NCBI GenBank assembly: GCA_020438665.1
Contig: JAGQUE010000222.1
Span: 1-12,215, forward strand
DNA from: Nocardioidaceae bacterium
GTDB taxonomy: Bacteria > Actinomycetota > Actinomycetes > Propionibacteriales > Nocardioidaceae
Direction: 5' to 3'
DNA length: 12,215 bases
The notes beneath the pieces are model-generated. The model was not told the DNA's origin and did no database searches. It was given only the letters and a program-made list of their open reading frames with translations. The position numbers were made by a program, and so were the translations under genes. Below, piece by piece: positions 1 through 5,594 of the stretch (the stretch's first letter is position 1; every line of letters starts with the position of its first letter).

Positions 1-475
1 TGTTGAGCGCCTCCCACGCCATGCCGCCGGTGAGCGCCCCGTCGCCGATCAGGGCCACGACGTGGCGGTCCTCCCCGCGGATCCGGAAGGCCTTGGCCAG
101 GCCGTCGGCGTAGGACAGCGCGGTCGAGGCGTGGGAGTTCTCGACGAGGTCGTGCTCGGACTCCGCGCGGCTGGGGTAGCCGGAGACGCCACCCTCCTGC
201 CGCAACAGGTCGAAACCGGCCATGCGGCCGGTGAGGAGCTTGTGGACATAGGCCTGGTGGCCGGTGTCGAACACCACCGCGTCGCGCGGGCTGTCGAAGG
301 TCCGGTGGATCGCGAGCGTCAGCTCGACGACGCCCAGGTTGGGACCCAGGTGCCCACCGGTGCGGGCGCAGGTGGTGACGAGGAAGTCGCGGATCTCGGT
401 CGCCAGCGCGTCGAGCTGGTCGCCATCGAGGTCGCGCAGGTCGCGCGGCTCCCGGATCGACTCCAACAGACCCAT
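1..475 (-). CDS. dxs: 1-deoxy-D-xylulose-5-phosphate synthase, N-terminal part (runs off left edge)
   Basis: This is the first 158 residues of DXS, the thiamine-diphosphate enzyme that condenses pyruvate with glyceraldehyde 3-phosphate in the cytoplasm as the first step of the MEP isoprenoid pathway. Family signatures visible are GHLGPNLG (about 41-48), [10 protein letters not shown] (70-79), [12 protein letters not shown] (98-109), and the start of the thiamine-diphosphate/Mg motif, GDGALTGG at 144-151 running to N158. Full-length DXS is usually a little over 600 residues, so about three quarters of the gene lies left of the window. The start is ATG at 475-473, preceded by a GGAGAG ribosome site (GGAGAGAGCTG before ATG), and the MGLLESI opening is typical. 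It lies 120 bases downstream of the beta-propeller gene in the same direction and probably has its own promoter. Identification is secure. Confidence 0.97.
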   Translation of the reverse strand, partial: MGLLESIREPRDLRDLDGDQLDALATEIRDFLVTTCARTGGHLGPNLGVVELTLAIHRTFDSPRDAVVFDTGHQAYVHKLLTGRMAGFDLLRQEGGVSGYPSRAESEHDLVENSHASTALSYADGLAKAFRIRGEDRHVVALIGDGALTGGMAWEALN

Positions 476-524
476 CCAGCTCTCTCCATCCACGCTCGGC
501 GACACGCGGCCGTGCCGACGGTCG

Positions 525-530
525 AGTCTA
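525..530 (-). promoter_or_regulatory. possible -10 box for dxs
   Basis: On the minus strand TAGACT reads as a reasonable actinobacterial -10 hexamer about 50 bases before the dxs ATG. No convincing -35 box lies 16-18 bases upstream. Between it and the neighbouring stop codon sits a short dyad, CCGACC-CA-GGTCGG (536-549), which could be an operator or part of a weak terminator for the upstream gene. This is a weak call based on one hexamer. Confidence 0.3.
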
Positions 531-595
531 GGACACCGACCCAGGTCGGCCCGACTTGTGAGGAGGGCGTGTGGGCGCGCTCACGGCCACATCAC

Positions 596-1525
596 TCACA
601 GGTCGATGACGGCGATGGCCGGCTCGTGGAGACTGCCGAGCCACACCCGCCCGTCATGCTCCCTCACGCCGGTGACCATGTGGTAGTCGTCGCTGCGCAG
701 ATCGATGTCGTGCACCAGCGCGCCCAGGTCGTCGTAGGCCTGCACCCGCACCGTGCGCTTGGGCTTGGGCTGGAGCCGGTCGGGGATCTTGGTGACCTGG
801 CGGCTCAGCCACGCCGGTGCGCTCTGGAGCCGCTCGACGAGTGGGTCGGTCGGTGAGGCGATCGTGACCCAGATCAGCCCGTCGCTGCCGCGGGAGATGT
901 TGTCGGGATAGCCGGGCAGGTCCTGACACAGCAGGTCGCGCTGGCCGGCGTCCGGCCCGGTCAGCCAGTGGCGTACGACGGTGCGCGCGGCCGTCTCGGC
1001 AACGGCGACGTAGGACTCGTCGGCGGCGAGCGCGACCCCGTTGGCGAACGCGAGCCCGTCGACTGCGACCTCGACGGTGCCGTCGGAGCGACGGCACAGC
1101 AGCCGGCCGGTGCGGGTGTTCTGGAGGATCTCGTCCTTCCACTTGTCGATGCCGAAGCGGGTGGAGGAGTCGGAGAACCAGACGTCGCCGGTCATGGCGA
1201 TGGCGGCGTTGTTGCAGAAGACGTAGCGCTCACCGGCGGCTCCGTCGCTGATCGTCTCGACGGCTCCGGTCGTCGGGTCGACCTGGAGCAGCCCCCGGCG
1301 CGCGTCGCAGACGAGCAGCCGGCCGTCCGGGTCGATCTCGATGCCGAGGGGGCGCCCGCCGGTGCGGGCGACACGCTCGATCCGGTCGCCGTCCGGGGAG
1401 AGCCGGAAGATGCTGCCCTCCTCGGTGCCGGTGAAGACCGAGCCGGTGTGGGGCCCGTGGGTGGCGACGACGACGTCCTCTGCTCCCGGCGCCGGGACGG
1501 GGTGGACGGTGATCGTGGAGGTCAT
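596..1525 (-). CDS. SMP-30/strictosidine synthase-like beta-propeller protein
   Basis: A 309-residue protein of the calcium-dependent six-bladed beta-propeller superfamily that includes SMP-30/gluconolactonase, strictosidine-synthase-like and APMAP proteins. It most resembles the strictosidine-synthase-like branch: CNNAAIAMTGDVWFSDSSTRF-type segment at 104-124, FANGVALAADESYVAVAE at 160-177, LPGYPDNI at 203-210, and VTGVREHDGRVWLGSL at 284-299. Members are usually lactonases or esterases, and the substrate here cannot be told. There is no signal peptide, so it is probably cytoplasmic. The ATG at 1525 overlaps the TGA of the upstream Nudix gene (ATGA), indicating translational coupling. The pairing with a Nudix hydrolase suggests small-metabolite processing, but that is inference. 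It should not be named gluconolactonase without assay. Confidence 0.85.
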   Translation of the reverse strand: MTSTITVHPVPAPGAEDVVVATHGPHTGSVFTGTEEGSIFRLSPDGDRIERVARTGGRPLGIEIDPDGRLLVCDARRGLLQVDPTTGAVETISDGAAGERYVFCNNAAIAMTGDVWFSDSSTRFGIDKWKDEILQNTRTGRLLCRRSDGTVEVAVDGLAFANGVALAADESYVAVAETAARTVVRHWLTGPDAGQRDLLCQDLPGYPDNISRGSDGLIWVTIASPTDPLVERLQSAPAWLSRQVTKIPDRLQPKPKRTVRVQAYDDLGALVHDIDLRSDDYHMVTGVREHDGRVWLGSLHEPAIAVIDL

Positions 1526-1950
1526 GGGGCCATGCTGGCGTAGAGATCGGAGTCGAGGAAGGCCGGGATGGTCAGTCGGGCCGAGGCGGTCAGGTCAAGG
1601 TCCGTCACGGCCGCCGGGTCGACGAAGACGATGCGGCGTCCCTCCCCCACCACGATGTCGTCGTCGGTGACGTCGGCGCGGGCCGCATAGACCCACATCC
1701 GGTCGAGGCTGTCATAGGCCTCGTGGAACACCTCGACGTCGCGCCAGAGCGTCAGCTGGTCCGGCGCGAGGTCGACGCCGGTCTCCTCGGCGAGCTCGCG
1801 CGCGGCGCCGGCCAGCGGGTCCTCGTCACCGTCGAGATGCCCGCCGGGCAGTCCCCACTTCTCCGGGTCGATGACGGGGAACTCGTCGCGCTCCTGGAGC
1901 AGGATCCAGCCACGAGCGTCGACGAGGAGGACGCTGGCGAACCTCTTCAC
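1522..1950 (-). CDS. Nudix hydrolase (MutT-like)
   Basis: A 142-residue Nudix-domain protein that would hydrolyse a nucleoside diphosphate linked to some other group, using Mg2+. The Nudix box GX5EX7REUXEEXGU is complete at about residues 37-59: G-HLDGD-E, seven residues, then RELAEETGV. The protein opens KRFASVLLVDARGW, and WGLPGGH leads into the box. An open frame continues upstream, but it is the shadow of the 123-residue gene. Two GTG starts are possible, 1959 and 1950. I chose 1950 because a TAGAGT -10-like hexamer at 1963-1958 sits seven bases before it, the leaderless pattern seen elsewhere in this window. The alternative adds three residues. Its stop overlaps the start of the propeller gene. 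The 123-residue SOS-box gene ends 52 bases upstream in the same direction. Substrate unknown; nucleotide-pool cleaning is one possibility. Confidence 0.9.
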   Translation of the reverse strand: MKRFASVLLVDARGWILLQERDEFPVIDPEKWGLPGGHLDGDEDPLAGAARELAEETGVDLAPDQLTLWRDVEVFHEAYDSLDRMWVYAARADVTDDDIVVGEGRRIVFVDPAAVTDLDLTASARLTIPAFLDSDLYASMAP

Positions 1951-1957
1951 GTCGGTC

Positions 1958-1963
1958 ACTCTA
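1958..1963 (-). promoter_or_regulatory. possible -10 box of a leaderless Nudix promoter
   Basis: TAGAGT on the minus strand lies seven bases before the GTG at 1950. This is the spacing expected when transcription begins at the start codon. The upstream start choice at 1959 would lie inside this hexamer. No clear -35 box is visible. If real, it would let the Nudix-propeller pair be expressed independently of the SOS-box gene upstream. Confidence 0.35.
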
Positions 1964-2002
1964 AGCCTGGCCCCGGGCTCGGCCGGCTCGGGGGCGCTCG
2001 GC

Positions 2003-2374
2003 TCACAAACGCGCGACGAACCGCCGCCCGCGCAGCGCCTCCTCGACCAGCCCGACCGCCCGGCGTACGCCGCTGAGCCGGGCGTCCTCCGCCAGCCAGG
2101 TGTCGACCGCGGCCTCGACGACATCGAGCTCGGCCACCTCGCGCAGCTCGGACCGTGCCTCGCTGAGGCCGCGACGCACCGCCGCCTGGCAGGCCTCGAC
2201 GTGCAGCACCGCGAAGCGCGCCAGCACGACGACGTGGCGGCGGATCGCGGGATAGGAGCGGTATTCGGGAGGACACAGGTCGAGCAGCCAGGCCACCGCC
2301 GTGCGCTCCCAGCCGGGAGCACCCGGTGGCCGGACCTGGCGGGGCCAGCCGGGGGGAACGACAGCAGCGGTCAT
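2003..2374 (-). CDS. conserved-looking 123-residue protein of unknown function, likely SOS-regulated
   Basis: A 123-residue protein that I do not recognise as a named family, although its composition and GC3 pattern are those of a real gene. Residues 5-20 are proline-rich (VPPGWPRQVRPPGAPG). The rest looks wholly alpha-helical: a WLLDLCPPEYRSYP segment at about 30-42, a helix ARFAVLHVEACQAAVRRGL (52-70), and a basic C-terminus ALRGRRFVARL. There are two cysteines (34, 62), no signal peptide and no membrane segment, so it is probably cytoplasmic. Start: ATG at 2374, with TAGGAT six bases before it (leaderless pattern); GGATGAGG could also act as a ribosome site. A LexA-type operator covers the -35 region. 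This points to expression after DNA damage, with role unknown. It precedes the Nudix gene by 52 bases and may be co-transcribed with it. Confidence 0.8.
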   Translation of the reverse strand: MTAAVVPPGWPRQVRPPGAPGWERTAVAWLLDLCPPEYRSYPAIRRHVVVLARFAVLHVEACQAAVRRGLSEARSELREVAELDVVEAAVDTWLAEDARLSGVRRAVGLVEEALRGRRFVARL

Positions 2375-2380
2375 GCCCTC

Positions 2381-2386
2381 ATCCTA
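2381..2386 (-). promoter_or_regulatory. -10 box of leaderless promoter for the 123-residue gene
   Basis: TAGGAT on the minus strand occupies -12 to -7 if the A of the ATG at 2374 is +1. This matches the TANNNT -10 consensus and the geometry of actinobacterial leaderless transcripts. The LexA-type site at 2395-2410 would then span -36 to -21, where bound repressor would block RNA polymerase. Confidence 0.55.
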
Positions 2387-2394
2387 CGATGCAT

Positions 2395-2410
2395 TCGAAC
2401 AGATGTTCTA
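2395..2410. promoter_or_regulatory. LexA/SOS box
   Basis: TCGAACAGATGTTCTA matches the actinobacterial (mycobacterial-type) LexA operator TCGAAC-N4-GTTCGA at 11 of 12 defined positions; only the penultimate G is replaced by T. It lies 20 bases upstream of the ATG of the 123-residue gene and overlaps its predicted -35 region, the usual position for repression. It is about 120 bases from the start of the divergent redox gene, so control of that gene is less likely. LexA would leave this site when RecA filaments trigger its self-cleavage after DNA damage. The call rests on sequence match and position alone. Confidence 0.75.
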
Positions 2411-2414
2411 GCCG

Positions 2415-2430
2415 GTGACGATTCCGTCAC
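2415..2430. promoter_or_regulatory. perfect dyad GTGACG-N4-CGTCAC in divergent intergenic region
   Basis: Two perfect six-base inverted arms separated by ATTC lie five bases from the SOS box and 100 bases upstream of the redox gene. It resembles a dimeric-regulator operator. The half-site spacing (GTGA-N8-TCAC) does not fit the Crp/GlxR consensus (GTGA-N6-TCAC). No regulator can be assigned. Confidence 0.35.
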
Positions 2431-2517
2431 AGTGCCCCCGAACCGCCCCCGCACCGCCCCGCGGGCGCCGTACCTTGCCGGGAGGACGCGTCGGCGGCCA
2501 CCGGCGCTGCGATCCGC

Positions 2518-2525
2518 GGAGGAGG
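2518..2525 (+). promoter_or_regulatory. strong ribosome binding site setting the start of the thioredoxin-CcdA gene
   Basis: GGAGGAGG ends five bases before the ATG at 2531. This is the best Shine-Dalgarno match in the window. It fixes the start just ahead of a signal peptide, so the long in-frame open region reaching back to about 1871 is non-coding on this strand. Confidence 0.85.
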
Positions 2526-2530
2526 TCTCC

Positions 2531-3934
2531 ATGCGCCCGGCGACAGCCCCCCGCGCCCGGCTGCGTCAGCTCGCCCTGGCGCTCCTCGTCGCGCTGCTGG
2601 GCAGCGGGCTGGTCCTCGGTGCCAGCGGAACAGCCCATGCCCGTGGAACACGCGCGGCGGAGGGGGCCGGCACCGAGCAGCCGACGGTCGTCTACTTCTT
2701 CTGGGGCGACGGGTGCCCGCACTGCGCAGAGGCCGAGCCGTTCCTGGCCGAGCTGGCCGCCCAGCACCCCGGCCTGGAGATCAAGGCGTTCGAGGTCTGG
2801 CACGACAAGGCCAACGCCGCGCGCCTGGAGGAGATGGCGTCGGCCTATGGCATCGAGGCCAGTGGCGTGCCGGTGATCTTCATCGGGCAGAACGCCTGGG
2901 TCGGGTTCCGCGCCGGGCTCACCGAGTCCGACATCATGAACCACATCGACGCCTGTCTGCGCGTGGCGTGCGCCGACCCGGCCACGGTCGATCTCAGCGC
3001 CGTCGCGTCCGGGGCGCCCTGCGGCGCGACACCGGCCGGCGACCCGGTCGGGTGCGACCCGGCCGCGGGCGCATCGACGAGCAGCGCCCAGAGCGCCGTC
3101 GACGTCCCGCTGCTCGGACGCGTCGACCTGTCCCACCGGTCCCTGCTGGTCTCCACCGTGCTGATCTCGTTCGTCGACGGCGTCAACCCGTGCTCGCTGT
3201 GGGTGCTGACGGTGCTCATCGCCATGTCACTTCGCTATGGGTCGCGTCGCCGCACCCTGCTCGTGGGCGGCACCTTCATCTTCGTCACCGCGCTGGTGTA
3301 CGCGGCCTTCATCCTCGGGCTCTTCTCGGTGCTGACCATCGTCGGCTTCTCGGCGTGGATCCGGGTGACGGTCGCCGCCGTGGCAGGCGTGATGGCGCTG
3401 ATCAGCATCAAGGACTACTTCTGGTTCAAGCAGGGCATCTCGCTGACCATCGCCGACGACAAGAAGCCCGGCATCTATGCCAAGATGCGCGGCGTCCTGA
3501 CCCACAGCGACAGCACCCTCGCGCTGATCGCGTCCACCTCGGTGCTCGCGGCCGGCGTGTCACTCGTGGAGTTCGGCTGCACCGCCGGGTTCCCCGTCCT
3601 GTGGACCAACCTGCTCAGCGCCCAGCAGGCGAGCGCGCTCACGTTCATCGCCCTGCTGCTGGTCTATATGGTCATCTATCAGCTCGACGAGATGGCCATC
3701 TTCCTGACCGCGGTGACCACGCTGCGCGCCGCGAAGATCCAGGAGAAGCAGGGCCGGCTGCTCAAGCTCGGCAGCGGCTTCCTCATGCTCGCCCTCGCGG
3801 TCGTCATGATCGTCGACCCCGACATCATGTCGACCGTCACGGGCGCCGTGCTGGTGTTCGCCGTGGCCCTGGGCGCGGCCGGGGCCGTCGTCGGCCTCGA
3901 CCGGCTCATCCGGGGGCCGCTCACGACGGCCTGA
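2531..3934 (+). CDS. thioredoxin-domain / CcdA-DsbD-like transmembrane fusion, thiol-disulfide transport protein
   Basis: A 467-residue membrane redox protein. Residues 1-38 form a signal peptide: Arg-rich start, LALALLVALLGSGLVLG core, AHA region. Residues about 51-148 are a thioredoxin/glutaredoxin-like domain outside the membrane, with active site C62-P-H-C65 and a cis-Pro loop GVPV at 112-115. A linker with C147, C164 and C175 leads to a multi-helix domain (about 204-457) of the CcdA/DsbD-beta type. One cysteine lies in the first helix (DGVNPCSLW, C221) and its partner in EFGCTAGFP (C350). Such domains pass electrons from cytoplasmic thioredoxin to extracytoplasmic partners. DsbD carries its thioredoxin domain at the C-terminus, so the order here is reversed. 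The client is unknown; cytochrome c maturation or protein disulfide repair are options. The 3' end overlaps the convergent GNAT gene by 14 bases. Confidence 0.9.
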   Translation: MRPATAPRARLRQLALALLVALLGSGLVLGASGTAHARGTRAAEGAGTEQPTVVYFFWGDGCPHCAEAEPFLAELAAQHPGLEIKAFEVWHDKANAARLEEMASAYGIEASGVPVIFIGQNAWVGFRAGLTESDIMNHIDACLRVACADPATVDLSAVASGAPCGATPAGDPVGCDPAAGASTSSAQSAVDVPLLGRVDLSHRSLLVSTVLISFVDGVNPCSLWVLTVLIAMSLRYGSRRRTLLVGGTFIFVTALVYAAFILGLFSVLTIVGFSAWIRVTVAAVAGVMALISIKDYFWFKQGISLTIADDKKPGIYAKMRGVLTHSDSTLALIASTSVLAAGVSLVEFGCTAGFPVLWTNLLSAQQASALTFIALLLVYMVIYQLDEMAIFLTAVTTLRAAKIQEKQGRLLKLGSGFLMLALAVVMIVDPDIMSTVTGAVLVFAVALGAAGAVVGLDRLIRGPLTTA

Positions 3935-4451
3935 GGCCGACGCAGTCCAGCTCCCAGAACACCTCGGCATAGACGAGGCGCCCGGTCATCCACGGCTCCC
4001 GGGCCGGCAGCACGACCACCTGGAACGCCGGTCCGGGGATCCGATGGGAGGGCGCCTCGAAACCATGGCTGGACCCGGCCTCGAAGCCGAGCCGCCGGTA
4101 GTAGCCCGGGTCGCCCTCGAGGAAGAGCGCGGGTGCGCCGAGCCCGGTCGCGGTCGTGATCGCCGCCGCGACGAGGTCACCGCCGTGGCCGCGGCCCTGG
4201 TGGGCGGGCGCCACCGCCAGCGGGCTGAGGACCAGCACGTCGACGAGCCGCTCCTCGGCGTCCAGCCACCCGCGGCTCAGCATCACGTGGCCCACCACCT
4301 CACCGTCGATCTCGGCCACCAGGCTCGCGCGCAGCTGGCCGGAGCCGCGGAGCCCGTCGACGAGGTCGACCACCTCCGGCTCGCCGGCGAAAGCGGCGGC
4401 GACGACCCGGCGTACGGCGTCGTGGTCGTCCTCGCGCTCCGGACGGATCAC
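3921..4451 (-). CDS. GNAT family N-acetyltransferase (YhbS-like)
   Basis: A 176-residue GNAT acetyltransferase that would move acetyl from acetyl-CoA to an amine. It begins IRPEREDDHDAVRRVVAAAF, has the strand SLVAEIDGEVVGHVMLS (about 43-59), then the acetyl-CoA-binding motif A in LAVAPAHQGRGHG. It continues with LFLEGDPGYYRRLGFEAGSSHGF and PGPAFQVVVL, both typical of the YhbS (COG3153) subgroup. The start is GTG at 4451, which overlaps the TGA of the upstream deacetylase-family gene (GTGA). That overlap makes it the second gene of a coupled pair. Its stop lies inside the 3' end of the convergent redox gene. The substrate is unknown. Being coupled to a deacetylase-fold enzyme suggests both act on the same or related acetylated compounds or proteins, but that is inference. 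Confidence 0.92.
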   Translation of the reverse strand: MIRPEREDDHDAVRRVVAAAFAGEPEVVDLVDGLRGSGQLRASLVAEIDGEVVGHVMLSRGWLDAEERLVDVLVLSPLAVAPAHQGRGHGGDLVAAAITTATGLGAPALFLEGDPGYYRRLGFEAGSSHGFEAPSHRIPGPAFQVVVLPAREPWMTGRLVYAEVFWELDCVGLRPS

Positions 4452-5533
4452 CGACGGCTCCCCGCGCCGCCGCCCAGGCCCGTGAGGAAGGCGTCGACCA
4501 GGGCTCCCAGCGTGTCGAGGTGATAGCCGCCCTCCTGGACGGCCACGACGGGGAGCCCGGTGGCGCCGACGGCGGCGCCGGCGGCCCGATAGCCGTCGGT
4601 CGTGACCTGGAGTGGGCTCTCGGGGTCGTCCGCGGCCGCGTCCACCCCCAGCGAGACGACCAGCGCGGTGCAACCGAGGCGTTCCAGCCAGTCGACCAGG
4701 CCGGCGGCCGTCTCGGTCCACACGTCGTCGGCGGTGCCCTCGGCCAGCGGCTCGTTGCGGGTCGTGCCGAGTCCTGCGCCGGCACCGCGCTCGTCGGCAT
4801 AGCCGAAGACGTGGGGGAACCACCCGGCGCCCGGGTCGACGTGGAGCGAGGCATAGCCGACGTCGGCGCGGTCCCAGAAGATCGCCTGGGTGCCGTTGCC
4901 GTGGTGGGCGTCGACGTCGAGCACGCCGACCCGCTCGTGGCCGGCGTCGCGCAGCCCCTGCGCCGCCATGGCCGCGTTGTTGAGATAGCAGGAGCCGCCA
5001 TAGCCGGCGCGCGTCACGTGGTGACCGGGGGGACGGCACAGCGCGTAGGCCGCCCCTGCGCCGGCGACCACCAGGTCGACCGCCGTCAGCGCCGCGTCCA
5101 CGGCCGCCCGGGCGGCCGGCCAGGTGCCCGGACCGACCAGGGTCATCGTGTCGTAGCAGAACCCCCCGGCCTCGCCGTGGACGGCGGCGGGCCGGTGCAT
5201 CGGCATCCCCTGGGACAGCGCCGGGGTGGGGAAGAAGTAGGGCACCACCTGCTGCTGGCCGACCAGCTCGTCGTAGGGCCCGGCCAGCCACCGCTCGTGG
5301 CAGGTGCGCAGCCAGGTGACGAGCGACTCGTCGTGCACACCCAGCAGGAGGGCATCGTCGTGGGGGGCCGCCAGGACGCGCGGCCGTTCGCCCAGCCCGG
5401 CGAGGATCGCGTCAACACGCCCCGGCACCTCGCTGCCGTCGGTGGGGACGCCGACCCACACCTCGTGTCGCGGCTCGTGGCGGCGGGTGTCCGGGGACCA
5501 CACGACAGGGATCGGGTTCGTCACGAGCGCCAT
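4448..5533 (-). CDS. histone deacetylase-family / acetylpolyamine amidohydrolase-like enzyme
   Basis: A 361-residue zinc-dependent deacetylase of the arginase/HDAC fold. Motifs in order are RPPGHH (167-172, with the catalytic His pair), CYLNNAAMAA (182-191), LDVDAHHGNGTQ (205-216, zinc ligands D208 and H210), SLGVD (294-298, third ligand D298), and QEGGYH (333-338, with the transition-state Tyr337). FGYADERGAGAG followed by NEPLAEGT resembles acetylpolyamine amidohydrolases more than acetoin-utilisation AcuC. Likely reactions are removal of acetyl groups from polyamines or other small amines; protein deacetylation is possible. The start is ATG at 5533 with AGGTGG seven bases upstream; a longer in-frame extension was not used. 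It is divergent from the S58 peptidase gene (61-base gap) and coupled by GTGA to the acetyltransferase. Confidence 0.9.
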   Translation of the reverse strand: MALVTNPIPVVWSPDTRRHEPRHEVWVGVPTDGSEVPGRVDAILAGLGERPRVLAAPHDDALLLGVHDESLVTWLRTCHERWLAGPYDELVGQQQVVPYFFPTPALSQGMPMHRPAAVHGEAGGFCYDTMTLVGPGTWPAARAAVDAALTAVDLVVAGAGAAYALCRPPGHHVTRAGYGGSCYLNNAAMAAQGLRDAGHERVGVLDVDAHHGNGTQAIFWDRADVGYASLHVDPGAGWFPHVFGYADERGAGAGLGTTRNEPLAEGTADDVWTETAAGLVDWLERLGCTALVVSLGVDAAADDPESPLQVTTDGYRAAGAAVGATGLPVVAVQEGGYHLDTLGALVDAFLTGLGGGAGSRR

Positions 5534-5581
5534 GCTGCCACCTCGCCCGGTCCGCTCGCGCGCATTGACCAGCGGTTCAGG

Positions 5582-5587
5582 CAGGAT
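5582..5587 (+). promoter_or_regulatory. possible -10 box of the S58-CocE operon
   Basis: CAGGAT lies seven bases before the ATG at 5595, compatible with a leaderless transcript. The overlapping AGGCAGG (5579-5585) could instead serve as a ribosome site nine bases from the same ATG. Both readings favour 5595 over the in-frame ATG at 5586. TTGACC at 5565-5570 looks like a -35 box, but it is only 11 bases away from this hexamer. Confidence 0.3.
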
Positions 5588-5594
5588 GTCCCTC

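Noticed and set aside
62..856. Plus-strand open frame opposite dxs and the propeller gene
   Set aside because: It is antisense to two well-recognised genes and has no family features; the high GC content produces such frames freely.
1960..2322. Long N-terminal extension of the Nudix protein
   Set aside because: This sequence is another frame of the 123-residue gene and is rich in Arg, Ser and Pro, as shadow frames are.
2415..2430. Crp/GlxR binding site
   Set aside because: The half-sites GTGA and TCAC are eight bases apart, not six, so only an unassigned dyad is reported.
1871..2530. In-frame N-terminal extension of the thioredoxin-CcdA gene on the plus strand
   Set aside because: It is antisense to the Nudix and 123-residue genes, has no matching protein character, and the GGAGGAGG site plus signal peptide set the start at 2531.
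5565..5587. TTGACC with CAGGAT as a standard sigma-70-type promoter
   Set aside because: The spacer is 11 bases, too short for a working -35/-10 pair.
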